From Simmondsia chinensis (Eukaryota > Streptophyta > Magnoliopsida > Caryophyllales > Simmondsiaceae), in the NCBI GenBank assembly GCA_018398585.1, contig JAGTTD010000005.1, positions 36,210,750 through 36,274,749 of the forward strand: DNA of 64,000 bases. Direction: 5' to 3'. Positions 43,094 through 53,790 of this stretch are shown here, piece after piece. Each line of letters begins with the position of its first letter. The first letter of the stretch is position 1. A program made the position numbers and the translations under genes. The notes below the pieces were generated by a model. That model worked only from the letters and a program-made list of their open reading frames with translations. It made no database searches and was not told the DNA's origin.

Positions 43094-45240
43094 ATGGCAA
43101 AAATAGCTATAATAATAATGATAATTATGGGATTGATGATGAAGGGAGAAGGAGCAACATTTCAAGAGTGCTATGTGCCATGTTATATTTTATGTGCAAT
43201 TCAACCAACTCATACACTTTCTTATTGTGCTTTTGAGTGTCTTAGAGATTGTATTATCCCTTCTATTAATGCCACTCATCCTTTTGGTCCCTTTCAATTT
43301 TGCCATCTCGGGTGTGCTACGACGCACTGCACCAACATCAGCAGCTCTCGTAATCCCGGTATGTATCTGTTCTGTTTTCTTTTGTTTTTCGATAGTTGTA
43401 GTAGGGAGGAGTATCGATCGATAGATTTGGCTAATGGGTTGGCTTGGATTGATCAGTGACTGAAATTGCTCGGCTTAGTGGTAGTTATCGTAGGGATGCA
43501 TTGCACCAACCTCAGCAGCTCTCACAAGCTCAGTGTGTATCTGTTCTATTTTCTTTTGTTTTTCGATTGTTATAGTAGGGAGGAGTGTAGATCGATAGAT
43601 ATGGCTAATGGGTTGGCTTGGATCGATTAGTGACTGAAACTGCTTGGCTTGTTGGTAGTTATAATGCGGATGTACTGCACCAACTTCAGCAGCTCTCACA
43701 AGCCTAATGTGTATTTGTTCTGTTTTTCAATAGTTATGGTTGGGATGAGTAGCGACCAACGGATATGGCCAATGGGTTGGCCCAAGTCGGCTAGTGACCC
43801 AAACTGCTTGGCCTATCGGTACCCGTGCATGCATACTTAGGATGTAGAAGAACATAACATGAGTGATTCGGCATATTGAGATTCCTATATTTCCACTAGG
43901 GTTAAGGGTAACTCATCTGCTCCTCTTTAAACATATTCAAATAAGAGTAGGATAACCATTTACCTTTGTTCTCTTGTATTCTTCTTTACCCTCCCCGTCT
44001 TTACTTCTTACTACCCATCCTTTACCAAATTGCCAAACGGAGAGCAAAATAACTAAATGTTTGATGAGCTACTTGTGTTTGAATTGGTAGGGCTTGCTTG
44101 TGTTCGTTTTGGGGAGCTCAATAGCTTATTCAATTAACTTAAAGTAGGCTTGACAAGTTTAATAAGCTACATTTAAATATTTGCGAAAATATTTGATAAG
44201 AACTTGTTAAGGACTTTGTACCTCGATAATGAATTGATAATGGCTTGACAAGATGGACTTGATAGCGAACTTGACTCATTTATGTTTCCACGTTGCGCAA
44301 CACGTGAGTTAAGAATAGCGTATGTGAGTTAAATGTGAATCCCAATATATAAGCCTAGTAAGTTACTCTACCAAATACCAATTGGTTTTAGTATGTAATC
44401 TCACTTGGGATATGTGGACATTGTATGTTCCAACTCTGTGAGTCGGGGCTAAAAGGCCCGGCAAAATTTAACATGATATTAGAGCGAGTGGATGATCCCG
44501 GGCTCTTATTTGTCGGCACCAGCCAGAATATGTTTTATAAAAAAAATTCTAGGAAACAACCTCTCTACAGATATAAAAGCAGGATTAACAAAACCAAATA
44601 CAACTTAATTTATCTCTCGCCCGGATATGTTATATAAAAAAGTATACAGTAGTAGTATATAACTTGAATAACTCACAGAATTCCATATAACTTCATAAAC
44701 AGATTAAAGGAACATACCCAATGCCTCAAGGCCTCCCACCTACGCAGGGTTTGGGGGGGCGGATGTACGCAGCCTTCTCCCTTCAGGGTGTTAACCTGAA
44801 GAGAGGCTGTTTTCCAGTGCCCTCAACCTGAGGGTAAGGACTTCCCACGAGGTCACCCATCCTGGTACTAGTCTTGCTCAAGCGCGCTTAACTTCGGAGC
44901 TCTAATGGGATCCGGTGACGGCGTGTTGGTGCCCTCTCTGGCTTCATAAACAGATTAAACATGTTAAAATTAAGTCATTGACCTAATCCAAGCCCAAAAC
45001 CAAATCCGAACCATTTACTTAAACGGGTTAAACGTGTAAGCCCAAATTCAACCTAACTCTAGAACCCTCGACCCAAACTCACTACTTTCATATCATTTTC
45101 GTATCATTTTAGCATATCGTTTCAGATTAGATGAATTTTTACTTAAAAAAATTGAAATTATTGCAGGTGGAAAGGAAGTAGAAGGATGTGTAAACTCTTG
45201 TGCCGGGGTTTGCAAGAAGAATTACCTCATGGCTCCATAA
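43094..45240 (+). CDS. Thionin-like secreted cysteine-rich protein, two exons
   Basis: Exon 1 is 43094-43358 and exon 2 is 45167-45240, joined in frame (339 nt, 112 codons) at GT/AG sites. Residues 1-20 are a hydrophobic signal peptide ending near GEGA. The mature chain has 12 cysteines, nine in exon 1 and three in exon 2. Its spacing resembles the plant 'thionin-like protein 2' group (Arabidopsis At1g12660 type), which are predicted secreted defence or reproductive peptides without proven toxicity. Exon 1 ends inside the first copy of a triplicated segment, so only the first of three possible donors is used in this model. The 1.8-kb intron holds a 5S-headed SINE. Confidence 0.82.
43310..43820 (+). 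repeat. Three tandem copies of an exon-intron junction, period 174 bp
   Basis: 'tgcaccaac' followed by 'tcagcagctctc' begins at 43328, 43502 and 43676, exactly 174 bp apart each time. Each unit spans the last ~30 coding bases of thionin-like exon 1, the splice donor and ~140 bp of intron. Units 2 and 3 have decayed donors (AGTGTGTATC, AATGTGTATT). Confidence 0.9.
43915..44690. other. Intron repeats in the thionin-like gene
   Basis: Fragments of the 'tttaccc' MITE (43915-44045), a 'gctcgataagcttg' hAT-like fragment (44050-44280), and an LTR-like piece with a primer-site-like TGATATTAGAGC at 44474-44485. No coding sequence. Confidence 0.4.
44709..44941 (-). mobile_element. 5S rRNA-headed SINE, 233 bp, with perfect 18-bp target duplication
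   Basis: Flanked by identical CTTCATAAACAGATTAAA (44691-44708 and 44942-44959). On the minus strand the head reads 'cgtcaccggatcccattaga', 'gctccgaagttaagcgcgct', 'actagtaccaggatgggtga', 'cctcgtgggaagtcc': 5S rRNA with the box C region intact. The body follows ('aaaacagcctctcttcagg', 'gaaggctgcgtacatccgcc', 'aggccttgaggcattgggta'). The end is a short 'tgttcc' rather than a long (TTG)n. It lies in the thionin-like intron, antisense. Confidence 0.95.
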
Positions 45241-45429
45241 ACCCTAAATTTAACTTCTTGTTTGTTATTATTTGTTCGGGTCTATTTGGTATTTTTTTTT
45301 TTTGGTTTTTAGTTTCCGGAGAAGTTTTCGGAAAATTAAGGACTTGTTTAGTCAAACTTTAATTTTTGTAAAAGAGTGTTCTTTTTTAAGAAAAAGAATA
45401 TATTTCTTATTACAAGGGTGTTCGATAGT

Positions 45430-45615
45430 GAAAGCTAAATGCTTAGAAAATTATGTAGAACGAGTAGCTGAAGGGTTTCTGGAGCAGTTGTACCCGCTAG
45501 AATCCTAAACGGGTGGACCGGAAGCATTAATTTGCACAAGCAACTTCAAATGGCCTTAACTTTGATCCATAACTCGTCAAAACGAAGCTATCGGACTGAA
45601 TAAGGAACTTTAGCG

Positions 45616-45684
<69 letters not shown>

Positions 45685-45957
45685 TCCCCAAATACGGCTT
45701 CTAAATGTGTTTTCGTGCCACTTTTATGTTTTCCGCATAGTCTAGGGGCATTTTCGTAATTTCGTATTTTAGGGTATTTTCGTAATTTTGCATTTTACGG
45801 TTTCTTGTTTGCCTATAAATACTCATTATAGTTGTCGTTTGATTCAATCATTAATATTTCTGAATATAAACCGTAGTTATTTTTCTCTTTCGGTGGATCC
45901 AAGCTTATTTCTTCAAAATTGACGTGTTCGATTCGAATTTACATTTCTGTTCCACAT
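45430..45957 (+). repeat. LTR-like sequence containing a 57-C tract
   Basis: It resembles LTRs of plant Gypsy elements ('aacgaagctatcggactgaa', 'gggcattttcgtaatttcg', TATA-like 'gcctataaatactca', 'gacgtgttcgattcg'). It starts TG and ends CA. No internal domain follows, so it is probably a solo LTR. No matching 5-bp duplication was found. Confidence 0.6.
45617..45683 (+). repeat. C57 tract followed by A10
   Basis: 57 consecutive C and then 10 A. It could fold as an i-motif, with G-quadruplex on the complement. It may also be a sequencing or assembly artefact in length. Confidence 0.95.
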
Positions 45958-46329
45958 CAGAAAAGCAGAAATTTTGCTCCGTCTTTCATTAGAAATAGAA
46001 AAATAATATATCTTCTTTAAATCAACAGCAGAAGCAAGAACGAAAAAACTTTCAAATAAAAATATTCATACTGAAAGCATTTAAAAAAAAAAAATAGTTT
46101 TTCGTAGTTTAGCCAAACAGCCCGAGTCTGCTTGAAAAGTTTCTTTTCTAAAAAAAAATGTTATTTTTTTTAGGAAAAAAAACACTTTCTTGAAAATTTA
46201 ATGATGTTCAACCTATAAGAAAAGTGTTTTTTAATGGAAATTGAAAGTTTTTTTCTTTTCTTATAAATAAAGTTAGACAAATAATATTTATCTTTTAAAG
46301 TAAAAATAGAAGTAAAATCTAATTTAAGC

Positions 46330-46437
46330 CTTTTTTTAGGATAACACCTTGAAGAGGTAAGACTGCATACATCCCTCCCCCTCAAACCCTTCTTATACGG
46401 AAACCCTTGAAACACTGACTCGGTTGTTATTGTATAT
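46330..46437 (+). mobile_element. SINE body fragment (RTE-type tail)
   Basis: 'aacaccttgaagaggtaaga', 'ctgcatacatccctcccc', 'gaaacactgactcgg' and a TTG-like end. Head missing. Confidence 0.65.
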
Positions 46438-46483
46438 ATAATAAATATATATAATAAAACTTATTAATTTACAAAAACAACTT

Positions 46484-46800
46484 TTTTTTTTTTTAACATT
46501 AAAATACCCGAAGGCCAATGGCTAAACAAGACCAATATCAGCGTTAACAATTTGATTGAGACCAGGAGGGACAAACCTCCACCAATTATGCTGACAAGAG
46601 GGAGAGCAATGAAGTTTCGCTACACAATGAGCGACCCTATTACAACTTCTAGGGGCCCAAACAAAAGAAAAGAACTGCAAAGAGGAAACCATAATGTTAA
46701 TACCATTAACAATAGTCTCGATTTCCCAAAGCGGAGGACCCATCTTCTATATGTACTGAATGAGGCTCTTGGTATCGGATCGAACTAATATAAAATATAG
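46484..46800 (-). mobile_element. L1-type LINE 3' end: ORF2 RNase H remnant
   Basis: The minus strand encodes SDTKSLIQYI, then after a stop FVWAPRSCNRVAHCVAKLH, the C-terminal part of the RNase H-like domain carried by plant L1-type ORF2. It then runs into an A-tail at about 46494-46484. Unlike the ORF1-only copies, this comes from a complete type of LINE. Confidence 0.72.
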
Positions 46801-46859
46801 TCACGGGCATCACTAGAAGTATATTCTAATTTCTATGACAGCAAATAGAATAATTTTTT

Positions 46860-47505
46860 TTTTTTGGTAAAGTTTACCACATTGTTTAATAAAAGGGGGA
46901 ACCCGTGAATGTTTCGTGAGCCAATGATACACATTTGTGTCACGGGTCCCCTTCCCTTTTCATGTAGTCAAACTCCGGTTACTAAAATACGGTACGAGAA
47001 TCTTAACATTGAAGAACATATAGGTAAATAATTAATGTAAGGTTTACAGAATATCTCAATTGTAGAATAGGATCTGAACTTATCTTACTGTTAGACCTGA
47101 CAAAATCTGACACGACATGATAATATGACATGAAGATAGCGGGTTTGGGTCGGGGTTTTGGAAGTCGGGTTGAATTTGAGTCGACCCGTTTGGGTTGAAT
47201 TTGGGTTTGACCCATTTAACTTGTTTTGAGACGCTTCACCTATTTATAGAGTTATATTAGGTATTTGAATGGTTAATTATTATTATTTTTATTATATATT
47301 GACACAATTAAAAGTATAAGGACTAAATTGACACAATGAACAAAGTACGGGGACCTTTGGCGTAATTAACCCTTAATTAAAATAGTGGTTGACTAAGTTA
47401 GCGTCCAACAAACATGATTTAATATTTACGTGTATTATTTGGCTTTATATATGAAAATTTTGAAGTCACAAGAATTATAAAATTAAATGATAGTATTACC
47501 CATAA
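46860..47505. other. Repeat debris
   Basis: It contains 'cgggtttgggtcggg' degenerate repeats (47095-47230) and a right arm of a 'gtcaattta' foldback element (about 47296-47376). No gene. Confidence 0.45.
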
Positions 47506-47506
47506 T

Positions 47507-47805
47507 TCTAAGAGTATAAAACCAATCTCGGGCCTTCTCCTATCAACTTAAGTTTTTGAGAAAATTGGTTCCTTGTCATAGTACCAAAGCCTTAAAGACC
47601 AAGAAGTCACGAGTTCAAATCTCAACAACTCACGCTTTCAATATTAATATCATTTCAGCACCAGACAATGGGGTGGACTTGTGAATGAGTGATCCACGCT
47701 TCAAGCCCTAATGGGCATTCGCGAGAAGGGGCATGTAAAAGTATAAAACCAATATTGAGTCTTCTCCCATCAGTTTAAGCTTTTGACAAAGTTGGTTCCC
47801 TAACA
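47507..47805 (+). mobile_element. TRIM, complete, with 5-bp target duplication
   Basis: Two 72-bp LTRs (47507-47578 and 47734-47805) flank a 155-bp middle. A degraded primer site (TAGTACCAAAGCC) begins at 47579, and a purine run 'gagaaggggca' precedes the 3' LTR. Both sides carry ATAAT (47502-47506 and 47806-47810). No coding capacity, so it needs an autonomous partner. Confidence 0.88.
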
Positions 47806-48035
47806 ATAATAGCGATCATGGAGTCCTAATGCATAATAAATGATCTGATGTAATCAATAATTTGAGAGCTAAAATGACAAATTTAGTAAAATATAGAATG
47901 GGGATTTAACTTAGGTATATATATATTGATTATTTTTAATTGTCATTATTTTTCAAATGGGAAAAATAGTGATTCGTGTTATTATACGTATATTATATAG
48001 ATAACATCAAATAATGTGTACTTTACTATAAAAGC

Positions 48036-48145
48036 AATATACTCAGTGCCCCAAAGGCTCCCGCCTAAGTAGGGTCAGGGTATTATATCTGAAGAGAGGC
48101 TATTTCCGAGTGCCCCTTGACCCGAGGGTGAGGACTATATCATTG
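48036..48145 (-). mobile_element. SINE body copy, deleted
   Basis: Reverse orientation: 'cagtgccccaaaggctcccg', 'cctaagtagggtc', 'gaagagaggctatttccgag', 'gggtgaggact'. The last bases touch the 3' end of the 5S head; the rest of the head is lost. Confidence 0.65.
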
Positions 48146-49090
48146 GCAACTTTGAGTAAGTGCTCTTTTTCAATAAAAAATATAGATACGAGTCCAATAT
48201 GCATATTGTACTGGTTTTTTATTGATAGAGTGTCAAACTCTAATTAAAACAAGACAATTTTTTTTCTTACAATTATACGAGATTAGGACCTCAAGAGTAA
48301 AAATTATCGTGAGTTATTGAAGTAATAACGCAACAATCCACCTATAATATCAGACTCTTTACTTGTGTGAACAAAATATATAATTTGGAAGTTTAGAAGT
48401 AACACTGCATTTTGTTTATCAAGAAATTTCACTTCTATGTGTTACTGTGCATGAAGCCCCCTTCTGCCTTCGGGATGCTACTGAGGTAGAATCAGATTCG
48501 GTTGTTGCAACTTCAAATGTACATTTTTTTTATAATATAGAACAATGAAGATTTGTTTCTACGGGAAATAGGAATTTGGAAAGGCTTTATGAGATTTGAT
48601 AAGATTCAATTAAACGGTGATAGTAAAATTGTGATTAAAACCCTGAGAAGAGAGGTGAAGTGTCTAAGGAAGATGCACCGACATCTTTTATGGTTTTATA
48701 CTGTGTTGTGCTATATGTGATATGATTACTTTTCATTAATGTACCGTGAAAGCAATATGACAGCGAATTAGGTGGTTGGTGAAATCGGGCACTCTTTTTC
48801 CCTTCTTGTTCTTTAGTATTCTCCGTCGGAAAGTGATATATACTCTATTACTTGGGCAGATGCGTTAAGTTGATCCTTTCCTAGAAAGGTTGCTTTTTTT
48901 TTTTTTTTTTGGGATAAGTGGGGAAAACTCGAAGTTACAGGTATGGCTCCCAAATACAACAAGAAAAATAACACGCGAAAAATGACAGACTTAGCACAAT
49001 GAACCATCTCCCGTGGTTTATATAGAAAGTCACTACACCAAGCTTTGACCAAAAACCGAGTCTCATATTAATACTATAAGAGAGAGTCTC
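48146..49090. other. No gene seen
   Basis: AT-rich sequence with a T-tract at 48893-48910 that may be the A-tail of a minus-strand insertion running to about 49060. Not identified. Confidence 0.35.
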
Positions 49091-49097
49091 ATATGCT

Positions 49098-49252
49098 CTA
49101 TGCTGCGGACCAACCTCTCAGGTTGGGGGTCCTCGGAAACAGCCTCGCTTCAGGGTACCCCCTGAAGGGGAATGGCTGCGTACATTTACCCCCAGACCCT
49201 GCTTTTGCGGAAGCCCTTTGCAGGCACTGGATTTGTTGTTGTTGTTGTTGCA
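49098..49252 (+). mobile_element. SINE body copy with (TTG)n tail
   Basis: 'caggttgggggtcctcgga', 'aacagcctcgcttcaggg', 'ctgaaggggaatggctgcg', 'caggcactggatttg' and a (TTG)5-like end. The 5S head is absent; it starts about where the head would join. Confidence 0.75.
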
Positions 49253-49985
49253 GGCCCAAACAATCATGTGATTGCCAAGATAACCTGTTAGCTTAAACCA
49301 AACTCGGTTTTAGAGGAACTAGCATGTGGAAGAACAATGCTACAATCTTCTCTTGTCTTGACAGAACGTGTCTACACCAATTCAAAGTCCAACCCAAATA
49401 AAAGAATTTGGGATAATTCCATATTAGTACCGTAACATTTGGTGTATTAATTTTTTTAGTCTATAAACTTTATAAAAGTAACATTTTAGTCCAAAAATTA
49501 CATGTATTTAATGAATAGTCCTATTGGCAGCGTGTAAAGGTGTAGCATAGTCATATCATCTTCACTAACAGTGTCATAACATTGCTGTACGTATGGGATG
49601 AGACAAATATCGAGGGAAGAGTGAGTTTACCAACACATAACGGCAAGTTCGGTATCTGTTCGCACCATCATTTGAATTGTTTATTAAATATATGTAATTT
49701 TTAAACTAAAAAATTAATGCATGAAACCTAAGGATACTTCCATCTCCCTTATGGTGAAAACAATTAGATTCTCCTTGTTGATGAGATGCACTGATATTGC
49801 AAGGGTTCTTATCAACACATGTTTCACATCCATAATCCAACAACTAGTACAAGTGCGCCACAAATAAAATGATCTCAAATTGCTCTCCAGAAGTAATCGC
49901 CACCGTCACCTCTGCTGGACTTTCCAAGGGGAAGGCTACATCTTCTCAACATGATTCAGACATCAGAGTTGGCAAAGATTACTTC
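49253..49985. other. No gene seen
   Basis: 49405-49740 has inverted motifs ('ttagtctataaactttat' and 'taatttttaaactaaaaa') suggesting another decayed foldback element. Confidence 0.35.
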
Positions 49986-49989
49986 GTTT

Positions 49990-50614
49990 AGTTCGTTTCC
50001 TCTTACATGAGAATTTGGCTGGTGGTATGAGAGATTGTAGGGATTTGTTGAGGCTCCACCCAAGGTTGGTTATTGAAAACGTGAGGCCCAGCCAGCTTGG
50101 TGTGGTTCAATTTAGTTTTTATGTTGACGGCCATGTTATAGGTATATGGGCCTCGAATTACTTTTGCCAAAGTCCGATCCTTCTAAGTCAACCCCTCAGT
50201 CAGGCCCACGATAATCGGCCAGGCAATTCATCTTCCTCTTGCCTTACCCTGGCCCGGGGAGACCCTAGATAATCAATCAAGCCTGTGGACTCTACTGAAA
50301 TCCAAGTTTGGAAAGGCGTAAGTGATAGTAACTCTGAGTCGTCAAGGCCCGAATACCCACTAGGTTTCAAGCCCTTCATCCATGTTGATGAGAGTTTTTC
50401 GAGAAATGTTTAGGTGCTAAGCACAGTGGAGTTTAGTAAGGCTATGGAGAAAAGGGAGAAGGTGGTAGCTGAATATCAGGCCACCAACTTCGTGTCATAA
50501 AAGAAGAGTCGGAAAGCCTAAAAGTGTAGGTTTAGAGAACAAGTGAAGCAAAACCTGCAAGAATTTTTGAAGTATATGTTATCTGGGAGTAGCACAAGAA
50601 GATCGGTCAAGTCT

Positions 50615-50648
<34 letters not shown>

Positions 50649-51077
50649 GAGAAGAAAAAGCTGGCAAAGAAGGGTTATGGATTATAGATGCTCATAAGCT
50701 TTTTGATGCAAGACATGCATGCGAGATTGAGAAAAAGCTTGGCCTTAGCTTTGATAGTAATGAATCGGTTGTGATTGAGTGCATTTCTATGAGGAATTAG
50801 AGTATTGGTCCATCTCTTTCTCTGTTAACTTTAGTCTAGTTTTGATACATTGGGTTTTTCCTTTATTCCTGATCCATACCGTCTAGTGTTGGTCATAGTC
50901 ATAGTCCCTATTGGTTGTTTGCCTATGTTTTGTCTTTTAATCCTATTTTCTTGGTCTGTTGTTTTTTTTTTCCTTATCTTTGTTTGTTCTCTATTATGCT
51001 ATAGCTTGAATCAGATCTCGTTTGTATAGATGCCCGTTGTATCGCAATTTTATTACTAATTGTGGGGAAAAAAAAAT
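49990..51077 (+). mobile_element. ORF1-only LINE, 5'-truncated
   Basis: It carries the middle and end of ORF1 with several stops: CRDLLRLHPRLVIENVRPSQ, then EYPLGFKPFIHVDESFS (compare EFPLGFEPFIVYMSESC in the 20-kb LINE), then KLGLSFDSNESVVIECISMRN-type end at about 50740-50800. The ORF1 stop (50798-50800) is followed by only ~270 bp of 3'UTR and an A-tail at 51068. No reverse transcriptase is present. A 26-base A run interrupts the frame at 50621-50646. Confidence 0.78.
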
Positions 51078-51334
51078 TTATTCTCCCATATAAAAAGCAA
51101 GGGCACATATTTCTCAACCATTAGTGTCCTCTCATTTCCCAGATGCTCCCTTTCATTATTTTTATAATTAGTTAATGCTCGACATCAATATACGACTCAA
51201 ATTACAGATTAAATAAAGTCTGCTAAATCGACACATAGTTTAAGAGATTAATGTCCTCATTTCCATGTTATTACACTAATCTTCGCGTTACGTCTTCATA
51301 GTTATATTTGCTTTCATCGAATACGAATAAGTAG

Positions 51335-52229
51335 TAAGAACAAGGATCATTTGTGTCGTATATTTCTTATACTTTTTCTATTGTCAATTTACTTATATTT
51401 TTGATTGTGTAAATTTAATCCATGTATAATTTACGTTACGTCAATTTATTCCTAGAGTAAAGCTTACAATAAGTTGGCGACATAGTATTTAATGGTTAGG
51501 TCACAAGTGAGTTTAAATTAAGTCAATGAGTAGGTTTGTATCGAATTACTTGTGTTTTTCTGCATAATTAGCGACGAAGTAGTAATACAAAATAGGCACC
51601 TTGTACAAACAAGTCCCAAGTCGACCGGTAACAAAAATGGAGATCAAAACAAAGACAAAAAAGCATATAATAGGTTAGAAAAATAGAATTATAAGATAAA
51701 ACACAGGCAATAAACTAAGAGGAGTTATATTACTATGACCACCACTGGATAATATGGACCAGGAATAAGAGAAAGATTTAGTGTACAGAGAAACAAATCA
51801 ACCAGTACCCTAATTTACCATGGTAATACACTCAATTATAGCCGATTCATCATTATTAAAACTTAGACCAAGCTTTTCCCTAGTCTCCCACGCAAGGCTT
51901 GCATCAAGAAGCTTGCCAGTATCTGCAACTCTCTTACCCTTTTTTTGTAGCTTCTTCTATTTTTGTTTACAAGTAGGCTTGACCGATCTTCTCGCGCTAC
52001 TCTCGGGTGACATGCCCTTCTTCACTTGTTCTTTGATTGTATTGAGTCACTTGTATATGACATAATCAAATAGTTAAAATAATATTATTAATTTAATTTC
52101 AACTTCATCAAAGGACTATAATGATACAATATAAATTATATAAAGATTAAATTAATACAATAAAAAGTAAATATAAATTGACACAATAAATAAAATATCA
52201 GAACTTTTAGCATAAATAAGCCTAAAAAT
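51335..52229. repeat. Foldback element, 'gtcaattta' family, split by a LINE
   Basis: The left half is 51335-51555 ('gtgtcgtatatttcttatac' to 'gaattacttgtg') and the right half about 52046-52229 (to 'agaacttttagcataaataa'). The break falls in the conserved central 'attacttgcat' motif of the family. Confidence 0.65.
51556..52045 (-). mobile_element. ORF1-only LINE inside a foldback element
   Basis: The minus strand encodes MSPESSARRSVKPTCKQK at about 52012-51960, then after a stop KGKRVADTGKLLDA and EKLGLSFNNDESAIIECITM. The stop near 51818 is followed by ~260 bp of 3'UTR ending 'cgtcgctaattatg' and an A-rich tail at 51556. Flanks 'ttacttgtgt' and 'tcacttgtat' may be a decayed target duplication. 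Confidence 0.75.
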
Positions 52230-52281
52230 AATGATAAAAAAAGTTCCAAAACTTATACTAACTAGCAACTAATATCCTACT

Positions 52282-52437
52282 AACCTGTCATGAGCGCGTC
52301 TTAGTTGGTGGCGTTTCCTACCCATGCGGTCATCGCCCAGGGGTCAGGAGTTCGATTCTCATTGACGATATACTCATGACTTCTCATGGTTCGGGATTAG
52401 TTGGGGCAACTCAGTCCCTCGTTACAAAAGAAAAAAG
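52282..52437 (+). mobile_element. tRNA-derived SINE
   Basis: A-box-like 'ttagttggtggcg' and B-box 'ggagttcgattctc' are spaced as in a tRNA, followed by a body ending 'tcagtccctcgttac' and an A/G tail. CTAATATCCTACT (52269-52281) and CTTATATCCTGCC (52438-52450) look like a 13-bp target duplication with three mismatches. Confidence 0.72.
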
Positions 52438-52579
52438 CTTATATCCTGCCTTGTCTACATCAAACTCGTAAAAATCGAATCTCATTCCCTTGCATAGCTA
52501 CACAACACAATTAATTTTCTAACCCAATTACAAATATTTATAAAACTAGCTTAATTTTTAAAAAAATCTACTAAGAAAA

Positions 52580-53395
52580 TAGAATTATTTATAGCAATAG
52601 TTCTTATATTTTGTCCACAGTTTCAGTTTAGTATTTTAACTTTTATTTGTGTCAAGCTAGTACCTGTAAAATGTATATTATGTCAATTTAGTTTCATAGT
52701 GAATTTAAAGTTACCATAGTTTTTACCAGCTTGATCATGTGAGATGCAATTAATCCAACACTGTTGGGTTATGTGTGGAGTCTGGTTGTATTGGGCCTGA
52801 TTTATAAGGGTAGGATTGGGCCAATACTATTGAGAGGCCCATGTCATACTCGAGCTTAGTATGAGAGGCTCTATAAATACACGTGGATATGTATGTTACC
52901 CTTAGGGTTGAGAATGGTTTGAGTGAGGAAAGATTGATACATCTCATGTAAACTCCATTGATAATGAAATTATTAAGCTCCCGTCCGTGGATATAGGCTT
53001 TGGTTGAACCACGTAAATTCCAGTGTTCTCCTCCATCCCTTTCGTTTATGATTGCTACTTTGATTTATGGTTTATATATTCAATGGATGATCTTAATAGA
53101 TGGTATCACAAGCCCATCAAATACAAATCCACCTGTTGATCTAATTTAAATCCATATGTGATCTGACCATTAAGAGTTCTGCTAGAAGTTGGCTCAATAG
53201 GCCGGTTTTAATTTGATTAACGAGTGGATAAATATTGAGCCGCTTGCATTTAATATAAGTGGTTTGTTAATAATTACGTCAATACTTAACTTCAATTTCA
53301 TAATACGACTAAACCAACACCAAACAAACTATATAGCGATTGAAAAGGCGAAGCTAACGTAATAGATAAAGTATAGGAATTTTCGCATAAAAAAA
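52580..53395. repeat. Foldback element, 'gtcaattta' family, split by a Copia-like LTR
   Basis: The left arm is at 52580-52740 ('atattttgtccacagtttca') and the right arm at about 53200-53395 ('gataaagtataggaattttc'). Between them lies the LTR at 52762-53100. Confidence 0.6.
52762..53114 (+). repeat. Copia-like 5' LTR with primer site
   Basis: It starts TGTTGGGTTATG and has a TATA-like 'ctataaatacacg' at about 52871. It carries the Copia-style 'cccgtccgtggatataggc' and 'gaaccacgtaaattc'. A primer-site-like TGGTATCACAAGCC begins at 53101. No coding internal region follows. Confidence 0.75.
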
Positions 53396-53528
53396 GATAT
53401 ACATAGGGATCATCATCCTAAGGTCAACTCATAATGTCTCCCTCAAATGTTGCATTAGATTCTCCAATGAATGATGGCCTTTCATCACCTAAAAGGTCAT
53501 ATTAATTGGATGCCTTTATACATATACG

Positions 53529-53790
53529 GTGGCGTTTTGATGAGAGGGCAAGGGTAGGGGCAAATCCTGGATGGCCGAGATTTATTAAACATTAAAAAAA
53601 ATTAACAATTTATGGCCCATACTCTTTCATGGGATAGAAAGAAAGAAGGGGTAAGGGTGGGAAATTATTTTTTTAATACTCGACAAATTTTAGCTGTAAA
53701 TTTTTTTAATGTCCAACATATTTTGACCGTCTATTACAATGGAGGGCCAGCTCCTGTCACGCTCTCACCCTCTCATAAGAACACCACCAC
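53529..53790. mobile_element. MITE with GGTGGCGTT termini, copy 2
   Basis: The left terminus GGTGGCGTTTTGATGAGAGG is mirrored by CCTCTCATAAGAACACCACC. The interior ('ttatggcccatactctttca', 'ccgtctattacaatggaggg') matches copy 1 at 19033-19321. Confidence 0.78.

Larger units (their letters stand above)
45335..46120. mobile_element. MITE split by an LTR
   Basis: The left part is 'acttgtttagtcaaac' to about 45430; the right part is about 45960 to 'gtttagccaaacagcc'. The interior motifs match the MITE at 30690-30962 ('gggtgttcgat' versus 'gggtgtttgac'). Confidence 0.55.

Noticed and set aside
52290..52360. A tRNA gene
   Set aside because: A- and B-box-like motifs are present but there is no plausible cloverleaf or anticodon stem. 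Flanking duplications fit a SINE.
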